Assembly: GCF_900102895.1 (NCBI RefSeq)
Contig: NZ_FNGD01000001.1
Span: 62,001-126,000, forward strand
Length of the DNA: 64,000 nt
DNA from: Arthrobacter sp. ov407
Lineage (GTDB): Bacteria; Actinomycetota; Actinomycetes; Actinomycetales; Micrococcaceae
Direction of reading: 5' to 3'
Position 1 is the stretch's first letter, and every line of letters begins with the position of its first letter. The notes beneath the pieces are model-generated. The model saw only the letters and a list, made by a program, of their open reading frames with translations, searched no databases and was not told where the DNA came from. Of this stretch, positions 1 through 7,724 are shown piece by piece. The position numbers were made by a program, and so were the translations under genes.

Positions 1-214
1 CGCGGTTGGCGTCGCCGGAGTCGAAGCTTGCGGTCTTGATCGAGGCATTGACCTTGGAGTCGGTGACGTCCTCGGCGAGGTCCAGGGTGGCTGCGGCATC
101 GGTGAACTGGCCGCGGACCTTGCTGATGCCGGCGTGACGGACGGTGAAGCCGATCTCGCTGTGCGACGGGTCGAGGGTCCAGGTGCCGGTGGTGACGTTT
201 GCGGGAAGTGCCAT
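1..214 (-). CDS. YceI family protein (5' part, runs off the window)
   Basis: The first 71 codons of a YceI-family protein read leftward from the ATG at 214-212 and continue past the window edge. The start (MALPANVTTGTWTLDPSH) followed by an EIGFTVRH-type strand and FDSGDANR is the hallmark opening of YceI proteins, small lipocalin-like beta-barrels that bind isoprenoid-type lipids. An AAGGAG ribosome site lies 6 nt before the start. No signal peptide is visible, so this is probably a cytoplasmic member. A palindromic operator lies just upstream (262-298). The family is clear; the physiological role is not known from sequence. Confidence 0.9.
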   Translation of the reverse strand, partial: MALPANVTTGTWTLDPSHSEIGFTVRHAGISKVRGQFTDAAATLDLAEDVTDSKVNASIKTASFDSGDANR

Positions 215-261
215 GGTGATGCTCCTTGAGTCGGGTTGGTACTGCGGTGGTTCGTCTGATC

Positions 262-314
262 GTTAGTTGAAGCCTCAAAAGTTGAACTCTCAACTAACTG
301 CTTCACCCAGTATA
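262..314 (-). promoter_or_regulatory. Promoter and double palindromic operator of the YceI gene
   Basis: Two TTGA-N4-TCAA palindromes sit side by side (267-278 and 282-293, centres 15 bp apart). The outer arms GTTAGTTGA (262-270) and TCAACTAAC (290-298) also pair perfectly. On the minus strand a TATACT -10 box (314-309) lies directly upstream, so a repressor bound here would cover the transcription start. TTGA/TCAA symmetry of this size is typical of MarR-family operators; no MarR gene is in the window, so the regulator is an inference. Confidence 0.55.
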
Positions 315-427
315 AACATGCATTTGCATCTTTTATTCCAACTCCGGGGAACATTTTTCCAAACTCATCAGTTCTACCTCTCGTAGAAGATTTCAGATCG
401 ACCGGCATCTTTGAGAAACTGGTAGAC

Positions 428-1093
428 ATGCCCCAAGCCACTGTTCATTTGCTCCGCCACGGCGAGGTCCACAATCCCGATGGTGTCCTGTACGGCAGGC
501 TGCCGGAATTCCACCTCTCCGAACTCGGCCGGGAGATGGCCCGCACGCTGGCCGAACACTTCAGGGAGCGTTCCGCGCAAGGGGCCCGGATCGTCCACCT
601 CGCCGCGTCCCCGCTGACCCGCGCGCAGGAGACGGCGCAGCCGATTGCCGATGCCCTGGGTCTCGAGATTGCCACCGAAGCCCGCATCATCGAAGCCGCC
701 AACTACTTTGAGGGTCTCCACGTATCGAAGGCGGAGCTGCTCCGGCCCAAGCACTGGGCCCGGCTATACAACCCGTTGCGGCCATCCTGGGGTGAGCCGT
801 ACAAGGAACAGGCCGCGCGGGTCATCGCGGCCGTCCAGGACGCGCGGGTCCGGGCAGTCGAGCTGGGCGGCAACGGGGCTGAAGCCATCCTTGTCAGCCA
901 CCAGTTGCCCATTTGGGCCACGCGGCTCAGCGCCGAAGGCCGGCCGTTGTGGCACGACCCCCGCAAGCGCGAATGCACGTTGACCTCCCTCACTTCCCTG
1001 GTGTTCGACGACGCCGGCGCTCTGGTACGCGTCGACTACAGCGAGCCCGCTGCCGCCCTGCTGCCCGGTGCCGCCAGCACCCCGGGAGCCTGA
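428..1093 (+). CDS. Histidine phosphatase (phosphoglycerate mutase-like) family protein
   Basis: A 221-residue protein with the phosphohistidine signature LLRHGE at residues 8-13 and SPLTRAQETA around 58-67. The second catalytic histidine is probably in VSHQLP near 156. These features define the branched histidine phosphatase superfamily, which removes phosphate from small metabolites or phosphoproteins. It is the first gene of the cytochrome c maturation cluster and its stop is 2 nt before the next start, so it is probably co-transcribed. In Micrococcaceae a gene of this kind commonly precedes resA/ccdA, but its substrate is unknown. A true glycolytic mutase would normally be longer and more conserved. 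Confidence 0.88.
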   Translation: MPQATVHLLRHGEVHNPDGVLYGRLPEFHLSELGREMARTLAEHFRERSAQGARIVHLAASPLTRAQETAQPIADALGLEIATEARIIEAANYFEGLHVSKAELLRPKHWARLYNPLRPSWGEPYKEQAARVIAAVQDARVRAVELGGNGAEAILVSHQLPIWATRLSAEGRPLWHDPRKRECTLTSLTSLVFDDAGALVRVDYSEPAAALLPGAASTPGA

Positions 1094-1095
1094 CC

Positions 1096-1716
1096 ATGGC
1101 CGCGAACCGCCACGAACGGGCTCCGCTGTCCCGCCGCAGCGTGCTGACCGCCGGCGGCGCCGCGCTGGCCGCAGTCTTCGGGCTGTCCGGCTGCGCCCAG
1201 GACGATGCCCTCGCCAAGCAGGCCAAGGCCGGGGACAACAAGAATTATGTGGCCGGAGACGGGTCCGTGACCGAGTTCGCCGTCGCGGACCGCAAGAGTC
1301 CCGTGGCGCTCAAGGGGACGCTGTTCGACGGTACGGCCGTCACGTCGGCGGACTTCCCCGGCAAGGTCACGGTGCTGAACTTCTGGTTCGCCGCCTGCGC
1401 CCCCTGCCGGGTCGAGGCGCCTTCGCTCGAGGCGCTGCACCAGGAATTCAAGCCCAAGGGTGTGCAGTTCTTCGGCGTCAACCTGCGCGACGAGAAAGCC
1501 ACGGCTGACGCCTTCGACAAGACCTTCAACCTGACGTACCCGAGCTTCAACGACAAGGACGGCGCCGTGCTGCTTGCCGTCTCCGGACTCGTGCCCCCCG
1601 GCGCCGTGCCCACCACCCTCGTGCTGGACAAGCAAGGCCGCGTCGCCTCCCGGGTCCTGGGCGAAATCCAGCAGGGCACCCTGAAGTCCCTCATCGCCGC
1701 CGCCGTGGCCGAGTAG
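1096..1716 (+). CDS. TlpA/ResA-type thiol-disulfide oxidoreductase lipoprotein
   Basis: A 206-residue exported thioredoxin-fold protein. The ATG at 1096 gives an N-terminus with twin arginines (SRRS near 13-16), a hydrophobic stretch and a lipobox LSGC near residue 32, implying a membrane-anchored, possibly Tat-exported lipoprotein. The active site CAPC lies in the stretch FAACAPCR (about residues 100-107). TlpA/ResA proteins keep the haem-binding CXXCH cysteines of apocytochrome c reduced outside the membrane, receiving electrons from CcdA, which is encoded immediately downstream. A longer reading of this frame starts far upstream inside the phosphatase gene and is rejected because it would lose the signal sequence. 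Confidence 0.92.
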   Translation: MAANRHERAPLSRRSVLTAGGAALAAVFGLSGCAQDDALAKQAKAGDNKNYVAGDGSVTEFAVADRKSPVALKGTLFDGTAVTSADFPGKVTVLNFWFAACAPCRVEAPSLEALHQEFKPKGVQFFGVNLRDEKATADAFDKTFNLTYPSFNDKDGAVLLAVSGLVPPGAVPTTLVLDKQGRVASRVLGEIQQGTLKSLIAAAVAE

Positions 1717-1729
1717 CGCGGTCCCCACT

Positions 1730-2485
1730 GTGAACAGCCCCTTCGCCGAAGCCATCCTGAACGGATCGCTCCTGCTTGCCATTCCCGTCGCGCTCCTTGC
1801 CGGACTCGTCTCGTTCCTCTCGCCCTGCGTCCTTCCGCTGGTGCCCGGGTACCTGGGCTACGTGACGGGACTGACCGGCGTCGACCTGCAAAAGCAAAGG
1901 CGCGGGCGCATGCTGGCCGGCATCGGGCTGTTCGTCCTCGGCTTCTCCGTGATCTTCGTGCTCCTCGGCGGGGCCTTCGGGCAGCTGGGCAGCCTCATCA
2001 CCGGCTCGCAAAACAGGTGGATCACCCAGCTGCTGGGCGTCCTGGTGATCGTCATGGGCGTCGTGTTCATGGGCGGCTTCGGCTGGCTCCAGCGCGATGC
2101 CAAGATCCACGCCAAACCACCGGCCGGGCTGTGGGGAGCGCCCTTACTGGGCATCACCTTCGGGCTCGGCTGGGCGCCGTGCATCGGCCCCACGTACTCC
2201 GCCGTCCAGCTGCTCAGCCTCTCCGGCGGATCGTCGGCGGCCAAGGGGGCGTTCCTGGCCTTCGTCTACAGCCTTGGGCTCGGGATCCCGTTCCTGCTGA
2301 TCGCCCTGGCCGTGCGCCGCGGCATCGGCGTGATGTCCTTCTTCCGCACGCACCGGCTCGCCATCCAGCGCACCGGCGGCGGGATCCTGATCCTGCTCGG
2401 CATCCTGATGGCCAGCGGTGTGTGGGGCACCTGGGTCTCCGGGTTGCAGTACTGGTTCCAAACCGATGTGAAATTGCCAATCTGA
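1730..2485 (+). CDS. ccdA: Cytochrome c biogenesis protein CcdA (thiol-disulfide transporter)
   Basis: A 251-residue integral membrane protein with about six hydrophobic segments. The two conserved redox cysteines are visible in LSPCVLPLVPGY (residues ~30-40) and GWAPCIGPT (~147-155), the proline-flanked signatures of the CcdA/DsbD-beta family. It moves reducing equivalents from cytoplasmic thioredoxin to the extracytoplasmic TlpA-like protein encoded just before it. The start is a GTG at 1730, 13 nt after the tlpA stop. The stop overlaps the resB start (TGATG), which suggests translational coupling. Confidence 0.95.
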   Translation: MNSPFAEAILNGSLLLAIPVALLAGLVSFLSPCVLPLVPGYLGYVTGLTGVDLQKQRRGRMLAGIGLFVLGFSVIFVLLGGAFGQLGSLITGSQNRWITQLLGVLVIVMGVVFMGGFGWLQRDAKIHAKPPAGLWGAPLLGITFGLGWAPCIGPTYSAVQLLSLSGGSSAAKGAFLAFVYSLGLGIPFLLIALAVRRGIGVMSFFRTHRLAIQRTGGGILILLGILMASGVWGTWVSGLQYWFQTDVKLPI

Positions 2486-4260
2486 TGAGCGAGCGCGTGA
2501 ACGAAACGAAGAAGAAGTCCGCCAAACCCGAGGCCGTCCTGCCCTCACTGGGTCCGTTGGGCATGCTCCGGTGGGCGTGGACGCAGCTGACCAGCATGCG
2601 CACGGCCCTGTTTCTGCTCCTGCTGCTTGCCGTCGCCGCCGTGCCCGGCTCGCTGTTCCCGCAGCGCCCGGCCAACCCGGCGATTGTCACGCAGTACATC
2701 AAGGACCACCCGGACTACGGCGGGATCCTGGACTCGCTGCAGCTCTACGACGTCTACTCCTCGGCATGGTTTTCCGCGATTTACATCCTGCTGTTCGTCT
2801 CGCTGATCGGCTGCGTGATCCCGCGCGCCATCGCGCACTACAAGGCGATGCGCTCCCAGCCCCCGCGCACCCCCGCCCGACTGTCCAGGTTCCCCGAATA
2901 CGGCACCCTGGTGATTCCGTCCGACGCCGGGATCCCGGCGTCGGACGCCATCTCCGGCGCCGCAGAGCTGCTGAAGAAGCGCGGATACCGCGTCGACGTC
3001 CGGGACCGCGACGGCGCCCGTCCCTCGTTGGGGGCCGAACGAGGCTTCCTGAGGGAAGTCGGTAACCTCGTCTTCCACACCGCGCTGATCGGAGTGCTGG
3101 TCTCGGTGGCGGCCGGCGGCCTCTTCGGCTACAGCGGGCAGCGGATCTTGGTGGAGGGCGATACGTTCGTCAACACCCTCGTCGGCTACGACCAGTTCAC
3201 GCCCGGCACCAATTTCCAGAGCAGCCAGCTCCAGCCGTACTCGGTCCAGCTGGACAAGTTCGACATCAAATTCGACCGTGAGTCAAAGGCAAAGTTCGGA
3301 CAGCCCATCGACTTCACGGCCGCTGTGACCACGAAGGAAAACCCGGACGCACCCGCCAAGAAGGAAGTGCTCAAGGTCAACGACCCCCTGAGCCTCGGCG
3401 GCACCAGCGTGTACCTGACCGGCAACGGCTACGCTCCTGTGGTCACCATCCGCGACGGCGCCGGAAACATCGCCATGCAGGGTCCCGTGGTCGCCAAGCT
3501 CCAGGGCGAGAACTACTATTCCTCCGTGGTCATCAAGGTCCCGGACGCCAAGCCGGAACAGCTCGCCTTCGCCGGGTTCTTCCTGCCGACGGCATTCGTC
3601 ACCGACAAGGGCGTGTCCTTCAGCGGTGATCCGGAGCTCATCAACCCGCAGCTGACCCTGAACTCCTACTTCGGCGACCTCGGCCTCAACGCGGGCTCCC
3701 CGCAGAACGTCTTTGAGCTCGACGTCAAGAAGCTGACACCGCTCAACGCCCGCAACCTGGCCACCAAGGGCATCGTCCTGGCGCCCGGGAGCAGCTACAC
3801 GCTGCCGAACGGCAAGGGTTCCATCAGCTTCGACGGCGTCAAGCGCTACATCGGCGTGGACATCCACCACAACCCCGGCCAGCTCTACGCCCTGATCTTC
3901 GCGCTCCTGGCCGTGGGCGGGCTGGTGACCTCGCTCTACGTGAACCGCCGCCGCGTCTGGGTCCGCACCGGCACCCACGCGGACGGCCGCACCATGGTTG
4001 AGTACGGTCTCCTGGCCCGCGGTGAGGACCACCGCCTGGCCGGGGAGGCTGCGGCTATCCGCAAGCTCCTCTCCGACGAATGGCTATTGGGCGAGGACGC
4101 CACGACCGGTTCCCAGCCCGCTCCCAGCACAACGGCGGATAATGACTGGGCGGATACCGCCGCGAACGGTGCTGGCGGCGCACACGCCACCCCTGAACAA
4201 CCCGCAGAAGACTTCATCCAGTCAACAGCCGGCTCTTCCGAGTCGAAGAAGGATCAGTAA
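2485..4260 (+). CDS. resB: Cytochrome c biogenesis protein ResB
   Basis: A 591-residue membrane protein, one half of the System II haem export and ligation complex. The ATG at 2485 overlaps the ccdA stop. Hydrophobic segments occur at about residues 38-55 (TALFLLLLLAVAAV), 89-110 (SAIYILLFVSLIGCVIP), 195-212 and near 470-490 (ALIFALLAVGGLVTSLYV), with a large extracytoplasmic domain between the last two, the usual ResB architecture. The acidic C-terminal tail after residue ~540 is low complexity and probably disordered. It acts with CcsB to deliver haem to apocytochrome c. The stop overlaps the ccsB start at 4260. Confidence 0.95.
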   Translation: MSERVNETKKKSAKPEAVLPSLGPLGMLRWAWTQLTSMRTALFLLLLLAVAAVPGSLFPQRPANPAIVTQYIKDHPDYGGILDSLQLYDVYSSAWFSAIYILLFVSLIGCVIPRAIAHYKAMRSQPPRTPARLSRFPEYGTLVIPSDAGIPASDAISGAAELLKKRGYRVDVRDRDGARPSLGAERGFLREVGNLVFHTALIGVLVSVAAGGLFGYSGQRILVEGDTFVNTLVGYDQFTPGTNFQSSQLQPYSVQLDKFDIKFDRESKAKFGQPIDFTAAVTTKENPDAPAKKEVLKVNDPLSLGGTSVYLTGNGYAPVVTIRDGAGNIAMQGPVVAKLQGENYYSSVVIKVPDAKPEQLAFAGFFLPTAFVTDKGVSFSGDPELINPQLTLNSYFGDLGLNAGSPQNVFELDVKKLTPLNARNLATKGIVLAPGSSYTLPNGKGSISFDGVKRYIGVDIHHNPGQLYALIFALLAVGGLVTSLYVNRRRVWVRTGTHADGRTMVEYGLLARGEDHRLAGEAAAIRKLLSDEWLLGEDATTGSQPAPSTTADNDWADTAANGAGGAHATPEQPAEDFIQSTAGSSESKKDQ

Positions 4261-5378
4261 TGTTGTTCTCCATCAACGAAACCATGGGCCAGTACAGCGA
4301 GCTCTTCATGCTGCTGGCCGCCGGCACGTACACGGTGGCGTTCATCGCCTTCGCCTGGGACCTGGCCAAGAGCAGCAAGATGCTGCGCGCAGTGGACCTC
4401 AAGGCCGCGGAACTCGCCGCGCAGGCGACGACAACCGAGGCCGCGCGCGTGCCCGTCGGCGTCGGTGCCGGGACCGCCGGAGACGACGTTGACCGCTCCG
4501 ATGCGGACGTCAGCGGCCCTGTAGGCCGTGCCGAGCGTCCGACGTCGGCCGTCTCCGGTCGCGGCACCGCGGCAGGTGCGGGCCAGACCGCCGACGGCAG
4601 CATGCGCTACGCCGGCGAGCGGCGCGCCCCCGCCCGGGTGGCCGTCGCGCTGACCGTCCTCGGCGCTGCGATTCACGCGGCCGGCGTGATCACCCGCGCG
4701 CTGGGTGCCGGCCGGGTGCCGTGGGGCAACATGTACGAATTCCTCACCACCGGTGCGTTCGTGGCCGTGGCCGTCTTCCTGCTGGTGCTGATCCGCCGCG
4801 ACCTGCGCTTCCTGGGCACGTTTGTGATCGGCCTGGCCATCATCATGCTGGTTGCGGCCTCCATCGCCTTCTGGACGCCCGTGGGCCACCTCGTGCCGGC
4901 GCTGCAGAGCTACTGGCTGATCATCCACGTTTCCATCGCGGTGATGTCCTCGGCCCTGTTCACCCTGACGTTCGCCATGTCCGCGCTGCAGCTCGTGCAG
5001 TCGCACCGGCAGAAGACCATCGCCGCCGGCGGTGCCGACAAGCTCGGGTTCATGCGCCTGGTCCCGAACGCCTTGAGCCTGGAGAACCTGTCCTACCGCA
5101 TCAATGCGATCGCGTTCGTCGGCTGGACGTTTACGCTCATGTTCGGCGCCATCTGGGCAGAGAAGGCCTGGGGCCGGTTCTGGGGTTGGGACACGAAGGA
5201 AGTCTGGACGTTCGTGATCTGGGTGGTCTACGCAGGATACCTGCACGCCCGCGCCACCCGAGGCTGGACCGGAACCCGTGCCGCCTGGCTGTCGATCGTC
5301 GGCTACCTGTGCGTGGTCTTCAACTTCACGATCGTGAACCAATTCTTCAACGGCCTGCACTCCTACTCGGGACTGTAA
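4260..5378 (+). CDS. ccsB: Cytochrome c biogenesis protein CcsB/ResC (haem handling)
   Basis: A 372-residue multi-pass protein with the haem-binding WWD-type motif, here WGRFWGWDTKEVW near residues 302-314, and conserved histidines for haem in the flanking membrane segments. It is the partner of ResB in System II cytochrome c assembly and closes the operon. An unusual point is a ~70-residue low-complexity Ala/Gly/Thr/Arg/Asp stretch (about residues 45-115) between the first and second membrane segments. Compact homologues have only a short loop there. The start ATG overlaps the resB stop. Function is secure; the inserted loop is unexplained. Confidence 0.95.
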   Translation: MLFSINETMGQYSELFMLLAAGTYTVAFIAFAWDLAKSSKMLRAVDLKAAELAAQATTTEAARVPVGVGAGTAGDDVDRSDADVSGPVGRAERPTSAVSGRGTAAGAGQTADGSMRYAGERRAPARVAVALTVLGAAIHAAGVITRALGAGRVPWGNMYEFLTTGAFVAVAVFLLVLIRRDLRFLGTFVIGLAIIMLVAASIAFWTPVGHLVPALQSYWLIIHVSIAVMSSALFTLTFAMSALQLVQSHRQKTIAAGGADKLGFMRLVPNALSLENLSYRINAIAFVGWTFTLMFGAIWAEKAWGRFWGWDTKEVWTFVIWVVYAGYLHARATRGWTGTRAAWLSIVGYLCVVFNFTIVNQFFNGLHSYSGL

Positions 5379-5400
5379 GGCACCCCAGGCCACGATTTGC

Positions 5401-5442
5401 CACGAATGGCCGCTAAGCTACCCCGCTTGGCGGCCATTCGTG
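5401..5442. terminator. Palindrome after ccsB (repeat family A, copy 1)
   Basis: Perfect 13-bp inverted repeat: CACGAATGGCCGC at 5401-5413 and GCGGCCATTCGTG at 5430-5442, with an inner AAGC/GCTT pair. It lies 22 nt after the ccsB stop and can fold as an intrinsic hairpin, without a T-run. The same core recurs at 5675-5706, 5871-5902 and 6985-7060, so it is a dispersed repeat as well as a probable transcription end. Confidence 0.6.
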
Positions 5443-5449
5443 TCAGATG

Positions 5450-5615
5450 AGTGGGGCGTGTGGCGTGGGGCGTGGCGTTGCGGGGCGTGGCGTGGGCGGC
5501 GCTCGCGCGGCGGCGCGGGCGCGGGGGCGGTTCGGCGTGGCTGGGCGGGCATGCGTGGCGTGGCATGGCTGGGCGTGGCTGGGCGAGCATGGCGTGGCGT
5601 TGGCGTGGGCCGCTG
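5450..5615. repeat. Low-complexity GGCGTGGC-rich tract
   Basis: About 165 bp built from imperfect reiterations of GGCGTGGC and GGCGTGGCTGGGC, with very strong G-over-C strand asymmetry. Several overlapping open frames cross it, but their translations are Arg/Ala/Gly/His-rich nonsense and none has a credible start, so I call no gene here. It fills the gap between the ccsB palindrome and the duplicated repeat at 5631. Confidence 0.7.
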
Positions 5616-5630
5616 ACCTGCGGCGAGTTT

Positions 5631-5960
5631 CTTTCCGGGGCTGCGCGGGCCGGCACTCCATCGATTCGCCACAGATGGCCGCTATGCCATCGTGCTTAGC
5701 GGCCATTCGCGTCCGGCGAGTGTGGCGCGGGGCGGGCACGTTGGCGTCGCCCCGGTTTCGGGCCCGGGTCGTGTCTGTCCGGGGCTCTTTGCGCAATGCG
5801 TGGGTGGGGTCATCCGGTCGGGGTTGCGTTCCGGGGCTGCGCGGGCCCGTACTCCATCGATTCGCCACAGATGGCCGCTATGCCACTGTGCTTAGCGGCC
5901 ATTCGTGTCAGGTGGGAGCTGGGCGGGGCGGGCACGTTGGCGTCGCCCCGGCCTCGGAAC
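5631..5960. repeat. ~130-bp direct duplication containing family A palindromes (copies 2 and 3)
   Basis: The stretch from about 5631 to 5755 recurs at about 5827-5950, offset 196 bp. Both units share TTCCGGGGCTGCGCGGGC, then TCCATCGATTCGCCACAG, then the palindrome ATGGCCGCTA/TAGCGGCCAT (5675-5684/5697-5706 and 5871-5880/5893-5902), then GGGCGGGCACGTTGGCGTCG. The right half of the second unit encodes the C-terminus and stop codon of the AbiEi-like gene, so the duplication either copied that gene end or supplied it. Confidence 0.75.
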
Positions 5961-6881
5961 CGAGTCGGGAGTCCAGCCGCGCTCCGTCAAGGCCGCACGC
6001 ACGCGGGTAACCGCAGCCGGCTCCATCCCAGGGGCAAACGGGGTCAAGTGCCATTGGGTCAATACGACGACGCGCCATCCGGCATCCCTGGCGTTCTCAT
6101 CCCGGAAGATGTCGCTGCGACGCTGGGCCGGGCTGGCATGATGCCCGCCGTCGTATTGGATCGCGATCTTTTCTTGCTCGTAGGAGAGGTCGGGGTCCTG
6201 GATCCAGCCGCCGGTCTCGTCGAACATGGGGACGTTGACTCCGGGTTCGGGCAGGCCATGTCGAATCAGAAGCAGCCGGAGTTCGGTCTCTTTGGGGGAG
6301 TCCGTGTCGGCGCGCATCAGGGAACGGGCACCCACGGCGCGACGGTAGCCCGCCCTGCCTTGCTTCCCGGCGAGGTAGGCGTCCAGAGCGTCGATGGTTG
6401 TCAATGGGTTTCTCCGCCGTAACAGGAAGTCCCCGGCAATCACCAATTCATCGAGGCTCAGTATGCCAGCGAGATCGAACCACGTCCGCAACGGGGAGGT
6501 GCAGCTCACTCTGACCCCGGGCACGATCTCCTCCGGTTCAAGTGCTTGCTGATGGCCGACCACATTCTTATGACGCACAGCCCGCTGGCCCGGCCGACTC
6601 GTCAGATGGACGACAGCCAGGTTCTCCAAGGCCTGCGGCAGGGGGAAGCCCCACAGCACTGCCGCAGACAGATGGCTCACAATTGCACCCGTCACCGCAG
6701 TCAGGGCATGCGCTCGTTCCAGCAAACTATCCGGGGTGGCGGCCATGGCGCGCACTCCGTAACAGGGGCTGACGAGATCCCGGGCCCGGGTCCGGCGTCG
6801 GCCCAGCCCGGCAGTGCGGGCCTCGGCCATGGTGAAAGGCTGGTTTCGAAGGTGCGGGGGAAGCTCACGGGGCTTGCGCAT
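5892..6881 (-). CDS. AbiEi-like / DUF559-like protein
   Basis: A 329-residue protein of a type common in actinobacteria. The N-terminal half (MAEARTAGLGRRRTRARDL, then GAIVSHLSAAVLWGFPLP) looks like the winged-helix antitoxin domain of AbiEi type IV antitoxins. The C-terminal part (DPDLSYEQEKIAIQYDGGHH at ~228-247, then DIFRDENARDAGWRVVVLT) resembles the Vsr/DUF559 restriction-endonuclease-like fold, with candidate metal-binding residues Asp228, Glu235 and Asp242. No AbiEii nucleotidyltransferase toxin is adjacent, so it is not a complete AbiE pair. The last residues (DTNGR) and stop are encoded inside the palindromic repeat. Family assignment is fairly sure; function is unknown. Confidence 0.75.
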   Translation of the reverse strand: MRKPRELPPHLRNQPFTMAEARTAGLGRRRTRARDLVSPCYGVRAMAATPDSLLERAHALTAVTGAIVSHLSAAVLWGFPLPQALENLAVVHLTSRPGQRAVRHKNVVGHQQALEPEEIVPGVRVSCTSPLRTWFDLAGILSLDELVIAGDFLLRRRNPLTTIDALDAYLAGKQGRAGYRRAVGARSLMRADTDSPKETELRLLLIRHGLPEPGVNVPMFDETGGWIQDPDLSYEQEKIAIQYDGGHHASPAQRRSDIFRDENARDAGWRVVVLTQWHLTPFAPGMEPAAVTRVRAALTERGWTPDSVPRPGRRQRARPAQLPPDTNGR

Positions 6882-6984
6882 ACGAGCATTCTGCTCCCGC
6901 GCCGAGGGGCCAAGAGGTTATCCACAGAGCGGGCAGGGTGTGGGGGAGGAGTGGACCGAGGGAGCAGCGGGCGCGGGCGCGGAT

Positions 6985-7060
6985 GAGTGGCGGCCATTTG
7001 CCGGAGGTGGCCGCTTAGAGGCTGGGGTTCCGGCCATCTGTGGTGAATGGCCGCAGTTGG
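6985..7060. repeat. Family A palindromic repeat, copy 4 (opposite orientation)
   Basis: Contains GTGGCGGCCATTTGCC, GGTGGCCGCTTAG and CGGCCATCTGTGGTGAATGG. The last segment is the reverse complement, with one change, of the ATTCGCCACAGATGGCC block in copies 2 and 3. With those copies it brackets the AbiEi-like gene with inverted repeats. The rest of 6882-7144 is GC-rich and shows no gene. Confidence 0.6.
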
Positions 7061-7144
7061 GGGCCGGGGAGATGCAGTTTGGGTGCCCGGGGTCTGGGGC
7101 CTGCCAATAACAGGAATGCCGGCCAGAGGAGGGCCGGAATGGTG

Positions 7145-7573
7145 CTACTTAGCTTCGTCGGTGCCGGGCGTTCCGGCGTCGCCGGGTTCGTGGGCATCGC
7201 CGGCGCCTTCGGTGCCGCCGGCGTCCGCGCTGCCGGCGTCGAGCTTGCGTTCCTTGGCGTCGAATTCTTCCTTGAGTTTCTTGAGCCTGTCGGCCTCGGC
7301 CTGGTTGCGGTGGCGGATTTCAAGGTTGCGGAGGAACTCGGGGTCGTCGTCGGGCGCTACCGGGTGGCTGTAGGCGACCGGTGCGGCGTCCGTGGCGCGG
7401 GGGCGGCCGATGAGGAACCACAGAGTGGCGCCGACCACGGGGAGGAGGATCTGCACGAAGATCCAGGCGGTCTTCGAGATGCCCCTGGTCAGCCGCGCGT
7501 CAGTGCGGATGAGGTCCACCAGTCCATAGACAAACACGGCCAGTATGACGATCGGAACCACTACACGGAGCAT
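7145..7573 (-). CDS. PLD nuclease N-terminal-domain membrane protein
   Basis: A 142-residue protein with two membrane helices at its N-terminus (VVVPIVILAVFVYGLVDLI at ~4-22, and WIFVQILLPVVGATLWFLIG at ~37-56). The second ends in the GRP motif typical of the PLDc_N (phospholipase D-nuclease N-terminal) family, here without any phospholipase domain. A charged coiled-coil-prone segment (~85-110) and a Gly/Ala/Asp/Glu-rich disordered tail follow. Stand-alone PLDc_N proteins are frequent in actinobacteria, where their role is undefined. The ATG at 7573 is the only sensible start. Confidence 0.85.
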   Translation of the reverse strand: MLRVVVPIVILAVFVYGLVDLIRTDARLTRGISKTAWIFVQILLPVVGATLWFLIGRPRATDAAPVAYSHPVAPDDDPEFLRNLEIRHRNQAEADRLKKLKEEFDAKERKLDAGSADAGGTEGAGDAHEPGDAGTPGTDEAK

Positions 7574-7712
7574 ACCTTCAGTCTAGCCGTCGGGCGCCTC
7601 GACGGCGCCGGTCACTGTGCCGGTCACTCGCCGGTCACTGTGCCCGCGTGCAGGCCGCCGGCACCGCATCCGGGGAGCAGGACGGCCGAAGCGGCGCCGC
7701 CGTCCTGGCGGC

Positions 7713-7718
7713 TAAACT
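7713..7718 (+). promoter_or_regulatory. -10 box of a probable leaderless transcript
   Basis: TAAACT matches the actinobacterial TANNNT -10 box and ends 6 nt before the GTG start at 7725. No convincing ribosome site separates them, so transcription would begin at or next to the start codon. Confidence 0.45.
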
Positions 7719-7724
7719 TGAGGG

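Noticed and set aside
5447..6010. Open frame of 187 codons on the plus strand in the repeat region
   Set aside because: Translation is Arg/Ala/Gly/His-rich from the GGCGTGGC array and the duplicated repeat; no conserved motif and no credible start.
5892..6881. Complete AbiE toxin-antitoxin system
   Set aside because: Only the AbiEi-like domain is present; no AbiEii nucleotidyltransferase gene is adjacent, so a full pair is not supported.
5401..7060. Possible CRISPR array from the repeated palindromes
   Set aside because: Copies are few, irregularly spaced (about 200-1100 bp), differ in orientation, and no cas gene is near.
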